64,000 bases of DNA from contig JAEMBT020000009.1 in the NCBI GenBank assembly GCA_018873245.2, positions 15,805,794 through 15,869,793 on the forward strand. The letters run 5' to 3'. Every line of letters starts with the position of its first letter. Within the stretch, counting starts at the first letter, position 1. The position numbers and the translations under genes were made by a program. The notes under the pieces were generated by a model. The model worked only from the letters and a program-made list of their open reading frames with translations. It made no database searches and had not been told where the DNA came from. The stretch comes from Archegozetes longisetosus. Lineage: Eukaryota; Arthropoda; Arachnida; Sarcoptiformes; Trhypochthoniidae. Positions 11,298-23,968 of this stretch are shown piece after piece.

Positions 11298-12492
11298 ATT
11301 TAAGTTAGATTCTAATTATGATTGTATAATATAGTATATTTTGTTTATAGTGCTAAATCATATGATATACGTAATACTAATCGTCTTATAGTGTTTATAT
11401 AGTTAAAACTTTCTATCTTTAATTGTTAGTTAACCCTTTTCTATAAGCAACATGCAAATAAATCTATTAGAATTACATATTAAAGCTTATTTGAGTTCTC
11501 TTCCAAAAACACTTAACTATATGTTAGAGTTAAAGTGTTCTAATAGTATGTAAACTTATATGATGCCATCTTTTGATGTGTGTTTTTGTTTGCTTTTGCT
11601 ATCGCACTAATTCATATCTAATTCTGATAGATTAATTCGATTTAATGCAGTTTCAAATCTCGAGTGTTAGTATAGATTTTGTTTAAAAACATAATAATCC
11701 GGGTTTTTATCTTTTCCAAGAAACTTCTTTTCAACCAATAAATGTTCCATAAATTGAAAGTTGAGAAAAACTTAAAAAAAAGTTTTCAAAACTAATAGAT
11801 AGATCTAAAAACTGATGAATTAGAAGACAGAACTAAATTCTGAAAATCTAATTAGATATTTAATCAAATAACAAAAGCCATAAGCATAATTACAAGTTTA
11901 ATATAATATAATAAACAAAACATTTAATTATATATCATTTATTAGATATAAATCAATACTGACTAATATCTACTTAATATGTTTTGTTAAGTTTCGATAG
12001 TATTTGTTTGCATTTCACATTTGATTTGCTAATTAAAGCCATTTTTATAAGTTTACAAATTCTCTATCGATTGTTTCTAAAAGTTATGTTTAGAAATTAA
12101 AAGCTATAACTTTAAGTTATTTATAGTTGAAGTGTTCACATATTTAGTAATCTATAAAGATTAGAGAGTTGTCAACAATAAAATCAATAATAATAATAAT
12201 AATAAAAATAAAAATAAGGAAAACTAAGTGACAAATACAATCGAAAAAATAGAGGGAAAACAAACTCGATATTAATGATCGATAGTATCAATACTAAGCA
12301 TATAATTGATGGTCGATTGTATCGTATCGATAGTTATTTGAGCGCCGATAATGTCATGAGTCAATTGTCAGCCAATTGTGAAACTATTCAATATTATAAT
12401 ATGATAACTATTTAGAAACTATTCAACTATTATTCTAATTATTAGTTTACTTATTTCTTTCTTTCGTTTCACTTCGTTTCAGCCACTATTAG
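11298..12492. promoter_or_regulatory. Divergent intergenic promoter region
   Basis: About 1.2 kb between the RAB3GAP2 start codon and the start of the PP1-docking gene, transcribed away from each other, so both promoters should lie here. No coding sequence is visible on either strand. It contains DRE-like motifs (listed separately), an AAT/AAAAT-rich tract at about 12180-12215 and a pyrimidine-rich stretch just before the downstream ATG (12450-12481). Confidence 0.5.
12325..12332. promoter_or_regulatory. DRE-like motif TATCGATA
   Basis: Perfect palindromic TATCGATA, the insect DNA-replication-related element bound by DREF and typical of housekeeping and replication gene promoters. It sits 161 bases before the ATG of the PP1-docking gene. 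A related ATCGATA lies at 12278-12284. The function is inferred from the motif alone. Confidence 0.4.
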
Positions 12493-14056
12493 ATGGAAAT
12501 GATTTGTTTTAGCGGATCAAATATTGCAAATGATACTAACCAAGAGTCAGTCTCTTCTCCAATCAGTTGTTCGCCTTTGTCTTCATCTCCAGTCAAATCT
12601 CAAACAATAAAAGACTTATTGGAAAGTCCAATAATAAATAGATCTCAGAACAGTTACAGCGATGAAGAGATAATAGTAGCTGAATCACCAGAACATGAAT
12701 CCTATGATAGCATTGGTAATGCATTTCAATTAATAAATGGTAATGAAGAGATTCCTATGACTCAACAATTTGACACCAATTTTCAGAACAATTCAATACA
12801 AGAGACAAGTATTGATCGGTTAAACAGTCGTCCATTGAAGAGACAGACATCGATTTGTTTGAATAATATAACTTCAAGTCCACGAGCTTTGGCTATTCTC
12901 AAGAATGCCATCAAAACAACTAATAATACCAATAATTCAAACACAAACTGTGATAAGAGTAATGATAGTAATGAGTCGAATGGCTTTTCAAATAAGAACA
13001 ATGGTTTCAATCCGATTCATGGGACTCATAGTCCTCCTAATAAGATAATAAGAAGTTCTCCCTTCAGCCGAGGCTCAGCTCTATTACGAGCCGCCAAAGA
13101 GCGCATCTCTAAAGAATACGGAACTCCACCTAAATCTGATCCCAAACTTCTATCTGTTGACTTAGACATCGAGTCGCCAGTCAGGGATAAGCAGCCGACT
13201 AGCATTTTGAGGAAACATCAGCTCCAATGTTCGCCAACTAATGACGAACCCAAGTCTAAGAAGAAAAGGGTCTTATTTGCTGAACCTGTTGTCTCTTCTC
13301 AGCGAGAGTTCGACTGTTCACAACTTTTTAGAACAAATAAGACGCGCGTTGAGCCCATTGAGAGTCAGTTGAAATCAATTGAAGACGAACTGAATATAAG
13401 TGATCGAAAGCGTAATAATTTGGTCCATCAGGACAGCACTTTTCAAGACAATGACAGCACCTTTCAAGACAATGCATGCGACTCTAATGATAGCGATTCA
13501 CCGCTTGCTATTACTCAGTATTCTAAAGAATCTGTTGATCCCATTTCTTGTGGAGATAATAATTTAGATCATAATTTAGACCATAATTTAGACCATAATT
13601 TAGACCATAATTTAGACCATAATTTAGACGACGATTTAGATGATGATAATATGACTCATAGCCAAATTAAATCTCTTAACAAATCGATTGATTCAGAGCC
13701 TGAATATGATCTAAACGATTCTGGAATTCCTTTGATTAATACGGTATTTGAATCTTGAGATGATTTTTATTAATACAGTATTTAAAGTCTTAAATAATTT
13801 TCATTACTATATTGATTTTCTGATTGAAATCTTACAATAGGAGGAGTTGTCTTCATCAGATGATACATATCCGTGTTCGCAACCCATGCCTCTCAGCACG
13901 AACGACGAACAATCAAAGAACATAACAGAAGAAGAAGAAGAAGAAGAAGAAGAAGAGAGAGAAGATACAGTTGTGAACGTTCCCATGCGTCTAAGTATGA
14001 TTAGAGAATTATACAATTTATTTGGGACTATACTTGAACAATATTCAGATTCATAG
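12493..14056 (+). CDS. PP1-docking (SILK + RVxF) low-complexity protein, RIF1-like
   Basis: Two exons, 12493-13743 and 13841-14056, joined in phase 0, about 488 residues. Seen: many Ser/Thr-Pro sites (SSP, ESP, SPP, TPP) and an Asn/Ser-rich region near 143-172. SILR lies at 237-240, and KKRVLFAEPV follows with its KRVLF core at 258-262. Then come about six HNLD-type repeats, a 10-residue Glu tract in exon 2, and a C-terminal amphipathic segment (RLSMIRELYNLFGTILEQY). A SILK motif followed about 20 residues later by RVxF is the PP1-docking arrangement of RIF1 and KNL1; FAEP after the motif resembles RIF1 more. The usual RIF1 HEAT-repeat half is absent, with no room for it upstream. Leu at the RVxF x position, where RIF1 and KNL1 have a phosphorylatable Ser, is notable. 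The start ATG directly follows an in-frame TAG, which could also be a splice acceptor. Likely nuclear; identity not settled. Confidence 0.7.
13560..13632 (+). repeat. 12-base coding tandem repeat (HNLD)
   Basis: About six copies of AATTTAGACCAT within exon 1 of the PP1-docking gene. They encode a four-residue acidic repeat and degenerate to DDDLDD at the end. The frame is conserved through the array. Confidence 0.9.
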
Positions 14057-15744
14057 CTCTATCAATAGTTTTATTGAACATATACAACACATATGAGATA
14101 ATTGTAATTATTTCAATACCAAACATAGTTTTATTCAACATATATGAGATAATTGTAATTATTTCAATATCAGACACAAGTTTTATCATTTAATTTAACG
14201 GTTTTATTATTTTCGCTTCAGTAATAAGTAATAAGTAATAGAAAATGATTTGAAAATGATTTGAAATGATATTCATATGATTTAAGTATAATATGAATTA
14301 ACGTTTTAGTGTTTATAAACGTTTTATTAAAGGATATCAATTAAAGTGTCCTTTATTTTTATTAAAGCGATCATGTGTTTGTTTTAATCGCTCAACTAAA
14401 TCTATTAAATTAAACTGAGAACAATAAATTATCATTATGTTTCTCATTATTATTTTTTTATTTCATTTTAAGTTGAATTTATTTGAATATTTCATGCTTT
14501 AAACTGTCTAATTCATTGTATGGTCTATTGAATTTCAGCTCAACTTTTAATTCAAAATTTGATCTATCACTTTATTTACCAATAAGTCTTGTAAATATTG
14601 AAATAAACTAATTTTCATGAAAATTAACCGGCAGAAAACATCTAAAGTAACGTTTTATCGTATTTTATGTGTAGAAGTTTATGAGTTATTCAGTAAAAAT
14701 CAATTGTATTGAACAAGTATTGAAAAAGCATAGAACAATAGGTTGTAGTATAGTTTCAAAATGATTATTGAAAAAAGATTCAAACGAGATAGCAATTGAG
14801 TATAAAAGAAACATAAAAACACATATAAAATGAGAGCAAGTATATGATGAATTTTCGCACATTCAAATACATTTTCTACCTTCAATTATATGACTAATTG
14901 AAGTGTTAATTATCTATTGATATATATTACTAATGATGTTTTTTTATGTTATATGTTTTTAATTCAATATAGTTCCAATAATTTTCAATTATATTGAGAT
15001 CAATTGAAAGAGATATAGAAGCAAAAAAAGAGCATATATAAGATGGATGTCAAATTTAGCTGACAGTAAACGTTGACAGAACAATTGATTAATAGAAGTA
15101 AAATTATAAAACTATAAAGTTATATCGTGTTCACTGATAGGTGCTGGTAATTCATTGCAATTTAGTCGTACATCAATTGTAGTGTTATTGATTAGTTGTG
15201 ATGAGAATTGATGTATAGTAATAATAATAATAATAATAATATTAAAAGCATTTTCATTTTAGATCCTACTTCAATCGCTATTAAATTGATTACTGAACAT
15301 AACTTTACAATATATAGTAATCAAAAGAATAGCTAAAAACGTGAAGCATCAAAACGATAGCGCAATGCTACATAACAAAGCTACAATAGAAAAAGCACAC
15401 AGCTACAATAGAAAAAGCACACAGCTACAATAGTGATGAGAAGAATTAGATATCTAACTAAAATTACTATATAACATAAAATAATTAAGAATTCGATATG
15501 ATGAAATATGATAAGAAAGATGTAGTAGTAAACAAGCATAATAACTATAAATAGAATTAGATTACATCATCGTATCAACATACAACATACATATACTACT
15601 ATGATAACATATAACATATTCGATTAATAATGTTATAAGTTATCAACTACTAATGGTCTGGTTATTATAAGCGTACTGTCTTTATAGTTGTATTCTATGG
15701 TAGTATAAGGAGTAGTGACTCTTTAAGGATCTGATAATCTGATA
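14057..15744. other. Gene-free stretch, 3' side of PP1-docking gene
   Basis: Holds the presumed 3' UTR, a directly repeated pair near 14060-14175 sharing CATAGTTTTATTCAACATAT- and GAGATAATTGTAATTATTTC-like pieces, an (AAT) run near 15219-15240, and short repeats of GCTACAATAGAAAAAGCACA at about 15380-15432. No coding sequence recognised. Confidence 0.5.
14423..14428 (+). terminator. Possible polyadenylation signal AATAAA
   Basis: AATAAA about 370 bases after the stop of the PP1-docking gene. It is the first canonical hexamer I noticed there. Low specificity in this AT-rich sequence. Confidence 0.3.
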
Positions 15745-16291
15745 TACACTCGATTTCAATACTAATTGTGGGGACAAAAACCTTTATAATTTTCGACTTG
15801 ATGAACCCATTTGAATTCTGATTTTTGCAAATTCATCATGAAATGTTCCGATTCAAAGTTAGCAAGGTAAAATTTGAAACGAAAAGGAATTCATTACTAT
15901 ATTGATAAAAAACCAATTTTTGACCAATTTAACAATCAATGAATAAAATGATTTATTCGATTTATTAAAAAATATGAATTGAATAAAAAAACATTTGAAT
16001 TGAAGGTAATTCCAAATGAAAACAATAGGACGTAATTTTTCATTAATTAAGCTACAATGACCACGTATAAAATTAGTTAATTTTTCAAGCTTCAATGTCA
16101 AAATTCTCGAAAAAATCGAATTTTGCATTTTTTCTAATTTCTCAGATAATTAGCGTAATAAGTAGAGATCTCTCTATTCATTAATCGGAACATTTCGTGG
16201 TCAATTTGCAAAAAACAGAATTCAAATGGGTTTACCCAGTCGGAAGTTATAAAGATTTTTGTCTCCACAATTAGTACTGAAACCGAGTGTA
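15745..16291. mobile_element. MITE-like element with 109-base terminal inverted repeats, TA target
   Basis: Left arm 15745-15853 and right arm 16183-16291 are inverted copies of each other, roughly 88% identical by my count, starting TACACTCG. Both ends are flanked by TA (15743-15744 and 16292-16293), the target duplication of Tc1/mariner-type transposons. The interior (about 330 bases) is AT-rich and encodes no transposase. The minus-strand open frame inside it (15859-16128) has no transposase features. A 547-base non-autonomous element is the best reading; superfamily is inferred from the TA only. Confidence 0.85.
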
Positions 16292-16794
16292 TAACTCATA
16301 CTACGTGCTAAATACTGTATATATAACTACTCTATCTGTAGCACAAATATGTGACTTAATAGAGAAGAACATATACCTCAGTTTTCAATACTACTAAAAC
16401 ACTAATTTTACATAAAAACATTATCGAGTGCACATCACGTACGTTACATAGCATGACGTGTGAAAAAGCAAATATATATTATAATAAATTTATTTGAATA
16501 CTTGATTATCTCTTAACTGTAGGTATCATATTAGGTAACCCTTAATACGGTTGAACACATTCTTAATTTGTCTCTACTCTATTGTAAAACTTACAATTAT
16601 TAGACATTCTGTATGCATGTCTTTTCTCATTCACCTATTATTAGTAATAAGATCTGAGATGAAGTCATTTATTTGAAGTACCACTTCTAAAATCATAAGT
16701 GATCGTTGGTACAAACCAGAACAAAGTATACGATTAATAGTGACAAAGATCCAGTTTAGGATGGAATAGGTTTGATACGTAGGTTAGGTATTGA

Positions 16795-16872
16795 AGTTTC
16801 ATATGTAGGTTAGATTAGATTAGATTAGGTTAGGTTAGATTCTGAAGTTTTCACTTGTAGGTTACGTTAGGT
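16795..16872 (+). repeat. Degenerate TTAGG-like tract
   Basis: Runs of GGTTAG and GATTAG units (TAGGTTAGATTAGATTAGATTAGG type) interrupted by TGAAGTTTTCA-like pieces. They resemble the arthropod telomere repeat TTAGG but are interstitial and degenerate. Confidence 0.6.
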
Positions 16873-18066
16873 TTGAAGTTTTCAAAGAAATACATATCGC
16901 TTGCAATAGTTCGACCTTCACTTCATCCAACTGTGAATAAAATTAATGAAAGAAACTTCACTTACAACAGGATCTGCTTATATGCAGACCCGAACTTCAG
17001 ATGTATTTCACATCAATTCTTTATCTCATACAAATCTATTTTAGTTTTCAACAGAGTTCAGTTGAATCGGATTTGGTCAGAATGATGTGAATGATGCTTA
17101 AGAATCATGTGAATGAAGCTGAAGAATCATGTGAATAAAGCTGAAGAATCATGTGAATAAAGCTGAAGAATCATGTGAATGATGCTCAAAACCTTTTAAT
17201 CTAAAAGCTTTTGCACATATATTTCTCAATTCTAAGCTTTCATTCCTTCAACTGTTTATCAACTCTTCTAATTCACAAGCTTTTACTTCAAATGATTTTA
17301 AAACTTTTTAGGTCTGTCTAACTTTCTATGTAGTTAAGTGGTTTTTAAAAATCTATAACAATTAAGTCAAATTTTTCTATAGTATTTTTATATTGCTTAT
17401 TAAAACCACTTAAGTGCATGTCAAAATTAAACAGCTTTTAATATAATTATCTTTCGATTGAATATTCTCAGATTTGAACAGTTCTGATATAACAAGAATT
17501 ATGATTTCAAAGTGAATAAAGGAGTAGCTTATGACAGAGAATCAAATTGAGAAACAATATTTAATATACTCAAATTGCTATTCATAATCACACTGATTAT
17601 TCAACTGATAAATCAATCAAGTTTTACAAATGATCACAGTATTAAGTTTAATATAGACTTATCAATTCAATTATGAATATATGATTATAAATAGCAGTTT
17701 GGATGCAAGAATGTAATGTTAACATAACGGTTATAAACATGTGTAGACACGTATAGAGAAAGTATTGCTTCAAACGTTAGGCCTGTTTACGTCTAAACTT
17801 ATCCTAACATGAGTTAGAGTGCGAATCGCAATAAGCCAAACATCAGGTGAAGTGATATTTAATTAAAAAACGCCACATCTAACTAAACGAAACTAATCAA
17901 TAAAGAAGAGCAGATGTAATTCTTAGCTATTGTCAATTTGAACGTGTGAATGGTCTAGTATAAAAGCGTAGTAACGCAAATCGTAATTGTATTAAACCCC
18001 AGTAGTATAGTTTAAATAAATGATTTCAGAAAACAATCGTACTCTTTTAGATTAAGTTATAGTGTG

Positions 18067-18136
18067 ATACTGTTATATACTGTTGGATACTGTTGGATAC
18101 TGTTGTATACTGTTGGATACTGTTGTATACTATTGG
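18067..18136. repeat. 10-base minisatellite
   Basis: About seven copies of GATACTGTTG with G/T variation at the first base. Confidence 0.9.
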
Positions 18137-18483
18137 CCAATAAATGCTTTACCAATAAATTCTTAATCAATTGCTTATGTTTTCTGACGTGAATTCCAAT
18201 ACAATTATATTTATGTAGCTTACTTATATCAGAAATTCAATTTATCTAATTTGATAAACAAAATAAACATTAGTAGGATGACTATGACTATTGATAATAC
18301 TTTTCATACCAGATTTTTGTGTTCTATTTTCTTATAATTCTAGATCACTTAAAGTATTAGTTGTAGAACATACATTTGTACTTAATACATATATAAACAA
18401 GTTCTATTACAGTCAAAATGATTAATTATTTGATTATCTTTTAGAGACTAATAGATACGAAATACCCTAATGAAACTTATACT

Positions 18484-18612
18484 AGAATTTACAGAATTAT
18501 AGAAGAATTTACAGAATTGTAGAATAATTTACAGAATTGTAGAAGAATTTACAGAACTATAGAAGAATTTACAAAATTATAGAAGAATTTACAGAATAAT
18601 AGAAGAATTTAC
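18484..18612. repeat. 20-base minisatellite
   Basis: About 6.5 copies of AGAATTTACAGAATTATAGA with a few substitutions. Confidence 0.9.
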
Positions 18613-19044
18613 TGATTGATTTACTTTATACAATAAGACATGATATATAAAAACGATTGAGTATTTATCAAATATTTACGAATGTGTATCACCGGTTAAT
18701 TATTGAGATGTAGGTTTCTTAGAGAAATACATTCTATTTAAAACTCTATATTAGATATCTGTTGATCAGTATTAGCTTTGCGTATCAACTCAACACTTTT
18801 TATGAATGCTGTTCAACGGATCAATTGATCAATGAATAACATGTAACTCAAGTTCATCAACTTTAAGTCTTATTAGTTAGTTTATACGCTGTATGAAGTA
18901 ACTAACTTATATCTTAAATTAACAATCAATTACGAAATTATAATCAACACTCTATATGAACTAAGAAATCATAACTTTGTTGACTAGTGGCGGTTATAGA
19001 TAAGTCAACATAGATTTAGAGCTGAAAGCAGACTCTCAAACTCA

Positions 19045-19113
19045 ATATACAGTATATATGTATATATATATATATACATATCTTATAATATACAGTATAT
19101 ATATATATATATA
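19045..19113. repeat. AT-dinucleotide region, duplicated
   Basis: Two (TA)n runs, each preceded by AATATACAGTATATAT, so the block is duplicated in tandem. Confidence 0.8.
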
Positions 19114-19179
19114 AGAAATAAAAATTTTATGATTTATTAATTTGACGAATTTCTGCTATTTTGAAGTATTTGGAGCGTC

Positions 19180-19268
19180 AAGATTGGTAAGGTTGGCAAA
19201 GTTGGTAAGATTGGTAAGCTAGCTAAGCCTACTAAGCTTACTAAGCTTACAAAGACTACTAAGATTGC
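19180..19268. repeat. About 10-base degenerate minisatellite
   Basis: Units of AGATTGGTAAGGTTGGCAAA type shading into CTACTAAGCTTACTAAGCTT. Confidence 0.8.
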
Positions 19269-19540
19269 TATTCGTTGAGCATCATTTAGAAGTTGTCAAA
19301 TCCCCATTTGACACATTTACCAAAACTGACTTGACACCTACGCTATCTCTAACCTCTTAAGAGTTGTTCAGTTTTGTAGGTTTAATATCAGTCAGAAATG
19401 TCTTACAAGTCTTGAATTTATGATAACAGATCAATTGGTGATGAGAAAATAAAAATATATTGCGATGATGAGAAAGTTCTAAAATAAGCTCTTATTTTCA
19501 CAAATATGTCATTTCTCTTATGTTTTCATATTCTTCAGGA

Positions 19541-19609
19541 TTTTCCATATTCTTCTATATTCTCCATATTCTTCTATATTCTCCATATTCTTCCATATTC
19601 TCATATTCT
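19541..19609. repeat. Pyrimidine-rich minisatellite
   Basis: Tandem copies of CTTCTATATTCTCCATATT. Confidence 0.85.
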
Positions 19610-22058
19610 GTATAAGTGTTTAGCAAATAGCTTTTATATTAAGAATTTTCAAATATCCATCTAAATCTAGCTAAGAATTAGAAAATAAAACGCTCAAGAT
19701 TCTCATAATTTGAATTCCAATAGATTTGATTTGTGACAAACAAGTTCAACAAGCCAGTATAGACTCAATTTGATTGCCTCAAATCTGAACGTTAGGTTAG
19801 GTTGAGTCGGGTCATTGATCGACTTCAAACAATATTTGAAATTCACTTGTGTTTGAATTTTTATCTTAAACACAAATAAATTATCAATTTTTGCCAATTT
19901 TATCGATTCATATATTTCACATCGTTAATATAATTAATAAATTTGTTAAATAAATGAAAGTTATTTATAACTATACAACTTAACTTATAAGTTATTTGTT
20001 TCTAAAGAAATACATATTTTTTGCTGTATTTCTAACCAATTAAATAATACATTTACTACAAACAAATTGCCAAACATAATCAGATTGAAGATAACTGAAT
20101 AAAAGATCAGTATAAGAATCATATAGTATTTCAAAGAAAATAATGTTTTATGTTGAAAAAGTATATTTTATTAAAAAAGAATAAGTCTAGTAGACACTAA
20201 TCGGTTTATAATAAAACCATACACAATTCATTTAATACTAAAGCTGATGTACCAAAAAATACAGATTGGAATATACTCTAGTAGAGATGAAGACTCATAC
20301 TAACATATATATATATATATATGAACTACATACTACTGAATAATATATTAGATAGATTTAGTTGCTATTTTCTTAGCAGTTGTTGATATAGGTTATGAAG
20401 CATTGGCTTGTTCATTTAGAAGTTGATACTAAATTTGCCCTTTAAATGCCACTTTGTTTCATTACATTAAATCTTTGCTAACACGAATGCTTTGTTATTT
20501 TCGTCATAAGTCCTATTTAATTATTAATAATGTTCTATTATTTTGTCTATTTTTATATTAAGATTTTTTAAAAACCCAGTTTGATGCCTGAAATATATAG
20601 TTTTAATGAAGTTTTTTGGTCAAACCGAATAAACCGAACATGACAACCGAAACAATTCGGCACTAACTATAATTATTATTAATTTAATTGAGATTATTGT
20701 AATGAAAAATATTGTAAATCTATAGTAAACAAATAAAACTGATTGATTTTAAGTTGTTATTTCAATTTGAATACTACTTAGACATCTATATGAAAAAGAG
20801 TGAGGAATCTGAATCAAATAGATCAAGAGATATGGAATAGATGAGTGACATAAAGAAATAGAAAAAAGTTTATCAAATAGAGAGAGAGAGAAGAGAGAAA
20901 AAGAGATTTAAATAAGAAACGTAGTTGTGTGACCAGAACCTAGACATGAATAGCATCGAGAGCGAGTAGGCTTATGAGTAAATAAACACATTTATCAGTA
21001 ATACTTTAGTTAGTTTAGGAAATATATTTGTCAGTTAATATTTATGATTCGCATATGGAGTATATGCTATATGCTTCAGAATATAGTCTCTATGCTCTAT
21101 GCATCAAAAATATAGTCTATAAATAATGCATATTTGATAAATTGGTTAAGTAAAACACTGCTTTCATGGTAAATTTATTCAACTTGTGTATGATACTGTA
21201 TGTTTCTCTTATATAGGATTTACTACTGATAATCTTGATTTACAGTTGACAATTTTGATTTGCGATTGATTGTTGTGATTTACGATTGACAATGCTGATT
21301 TACTATTTACCAATATGAATAAACCTGTTGCTATACGAACCATCTTCCGATAAGCGTCAAATAAGGCACAAATTTGATTTTTAATTTGCTTTAATTGCTA
21401 TATTGAGTATACTATTAGTTTATGAAGATATTACAGCTTGATGAAAAGCATGCTATGAGAATGTATCACTTCTGGTTACAATCAACGATTATTAAGTTTA
21501 ATAATAATAAGACTGCATATACATATCTGTTAATGAATAAATACATATTTCAAATATACATTGTAATTTGTTTGCAGATAATACTTAAACAACAATTTGA
21601 AATATTCTACGATTTAAATATGTTACTAGTAATAAAACAATTATATTAATACATATAAGTTGCAAGCCTATACTTCTATAGTAGAAATATAGAAGTAGTA
21701 AATCATTAGTATGACTACTATGAACATTAGTCAAATATTTAGTCTTTAAGTCTAAGATTGATAGACAGCTAATATTAAGATATAGAAAGTTTGTGAATAG
21801 AAGCTTACTATAAGATCATAAAAGAAATACATTATTCCATACCATCAAATAATCAAATAAAGACAAAAACGTAGAAAAGTGTGTGTGTAAGTACAAAATT
21901 GATTTGATAAGAAGAAGAGACTATATTTAAATATTGATCAAATATATAAATAAACATTTGCATTATTCTTTCTACAATTATTCATAATAAAGAACATATT
22001 ATATTTAAGATACTCTAACTTTTCTATAATAGTAACTATTTACTTACTTTACTTGATA

Positions 22059-22150
22059 ATATAAGCTTGCTAAAATATAAGCTTGCTAATATAAGCTTGC
22101 TAATATAATCTTGCTAAAATATAAGCTTGCTAATATAAGCTTGCTAATAT
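22059..22150. repeat. Minisatellite with ATAAGCTTGCTAAT units
   Basis: About six copies, 14-17 bases each. The core GCTTGCTAA also forms the minisatellites at 2464-2599 and, as CCTTGCTAAATAA, at 41813-41885. Confidence 0.85.
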
Positions 22151-23205
22151 CTTTATTTGTTCATATTTTTGTCATCTAGTATAGTTAAAGTCTTATTAAT
22201 CGTAGACAGCAGCTAGAGTAAAGTGACATGCGAGCATGTATTCAACTGGTTATTCATATATCTATTTAAGTAAAAGCATATCATATACTGTATTAATAGC
22301 TAGGAGTGTGTCATGAAAATGTGCTCTAAATGTATAGATAGCTCCATCAGACACTATCTATATCTATCATAGATTAATTTCTTACTAAATCAGATCCATT
22401 CAGTATTATTTTACTATCTGTTCGAAAAGTTTCATTATCACTACACTTATAAGTAGTTAATGATTTGGCAATCAATTACCAAACATATAATAAGAACTGA
22501 AGTGTTATTGAAGAAGCCATTTACACGTTTAGAATTAAGCTTAATTCGACAACGGCTCACTACTAACAACTCTAAGAAGCAATATTTGTAGTACTATTGC
22601 TCATACATTTCCAGTGATTACTAATGATTTCTAAGCTAAGCTAACCTAATAAATAATAGTTAAAGACCAACTAAAAACTTGCACAATTACTACAAGTGCA
22701 ACAATTACGAGAAGCATAGACTATATTAACATATATATAAGAAAGATTAGTATTAAACAAATGGTGTGAAAAGAGCTGAATATATATATATATATATAGC
22801 TTACATATAAAATAATCCCTTATATCCTATATATTAACCTTACATAAAAGAACATTACTTTAAGAAATAATGATTGAAACATTACTCATCAAACATACAT
22901 ACTAATTAAATATTGCATAACTGATTAGTTATGATAATTTGATTATAAGTCATTATGGTAATATATGTTTCATCAATGTCTCATCTATGTACTTTCACTC
23001 AGATTTCACTAACAATTATAGTCTATATTTTGTGGGAATGCTATTCAAATCTATGGCTAACTACATTTGAAAGTTTTCTTTTAATGTCTCTCCCTTAATT
23101 ATCAAATACTTTTAGAAATGATAGTACTTTACTCTCGCATCAATTCAAGCTCAATATTGGAGACTAATCGACTAAATAATTATTATTGTCAAGTCATTTA
23201 AGAAA

Positions 23206-23968
23206 GGGATCACTTCGAAGTTTCGAAAAATAAAGTTCCGAAAAATAAAGTTTCGAAAACCCTGTCTCTAAACTTTATACCAGAAAAAAGAATCCGATTT
23301 TCTAAACTTAAAATAAGCTAAATTTGAAACTAAATATTTTCAAATATCAAATAGATTATAATTGAACATTAAATTAATAAATAAGCCTTATTTGTGGAAT
23401 AAACCTGTTTTCACTATTATCAAATTGCAAAGGAACTCCAATAGATTAAGGGATTAGCAGACAGAGTTTTAAAGATAATAAAAACTTTTCGTCTTTAAGT
23501 CTTAAAACTTTAAGTCTTTCATTCATTAATAGACATTCTTCCGCAACAAATTTTCTATTTTTAATGTTTTCTAGAATAAATTATGAATAATTGAGTTTAT
23601 TTAATTAATAATGATCGCAGTTCTATATCTGCAGTTCACAATAATTCGATGTTTATAGAATTAAAACCTACAAAATAAAGATCATTATGAGTACAAAACT
23701 AAAGGATGTAAAGCCAGGTTCAGTTTAATTGATAATAAGTATGCCAATCATTTTAATGAACACAATTACATCAATGTTACTATTTTTTACTACCAGTCCA
23801 TTGGTTTCTTAATAGAGATCTGAAAGTAATATCCCTATAAAAACAAAATGGGGTTTATCGTATTATTAGGGCCTCAAAACAGGGTTTTCGATACTTTATT
23901 TTTCGAAACTTTGTATTTCGAAACTTTATATTTCGAAACTTTATTTTTCGAAATTTCGAAGTGTAACC
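23206..23968. mobile_element. Non-autonomous transposon, 8-base target duplication, repeat-built termini
   Basis: Left arm 23206-23264 and right arm about 23880-23968 are inverted copies beginning GGGATCACTTCG (left) and GGTTACACTTCG (right, reverse strand). Each is built of 15-base units of TTTCGAAAAATAAAG, about two on the left and four on the right, ending in CGAAAACCCTG. Direct flanks TTAAGAAA occur at 23198-23205 and 23969-23976. The 763-base element encodes no transposase. An 8-base duplication with GG-initial termini fits Merlin-like or hAT-like elements; I cannot choose between them. Confidence 0.8.

Larger units (their letters stand above)
16294..23197. other. Gene-free repeat-rich stretch
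   Basis: AT-rich, no coding sequence recognised on either strand. Holds a TTAGG-like tract, several minisatellites (18.07, 18.48, 19.18, 19.54 and 22.06 kb) and (AT)n runs near 19.05, 20.30 and 22.77 kb. Also a direct repeat of GAATCATGTGAATAAAGCTGA near 17.10-17.19 kb and a short GA-rich run at 20880-20906. Confidence 0.5.

Noticed and set aside
15859..16128. Minus-strand 89-codon frame inside the TA-flanked element
   Set aside because: No transposase motif, hydrophobic AT-driven composition, and it lies between the arms of a non-autonomous element.
20610..20665. AACCGAATAAACCGAAC repeats suggesting a transposon end
   Set aside because: No inverted partner found nearby and no target duplication.
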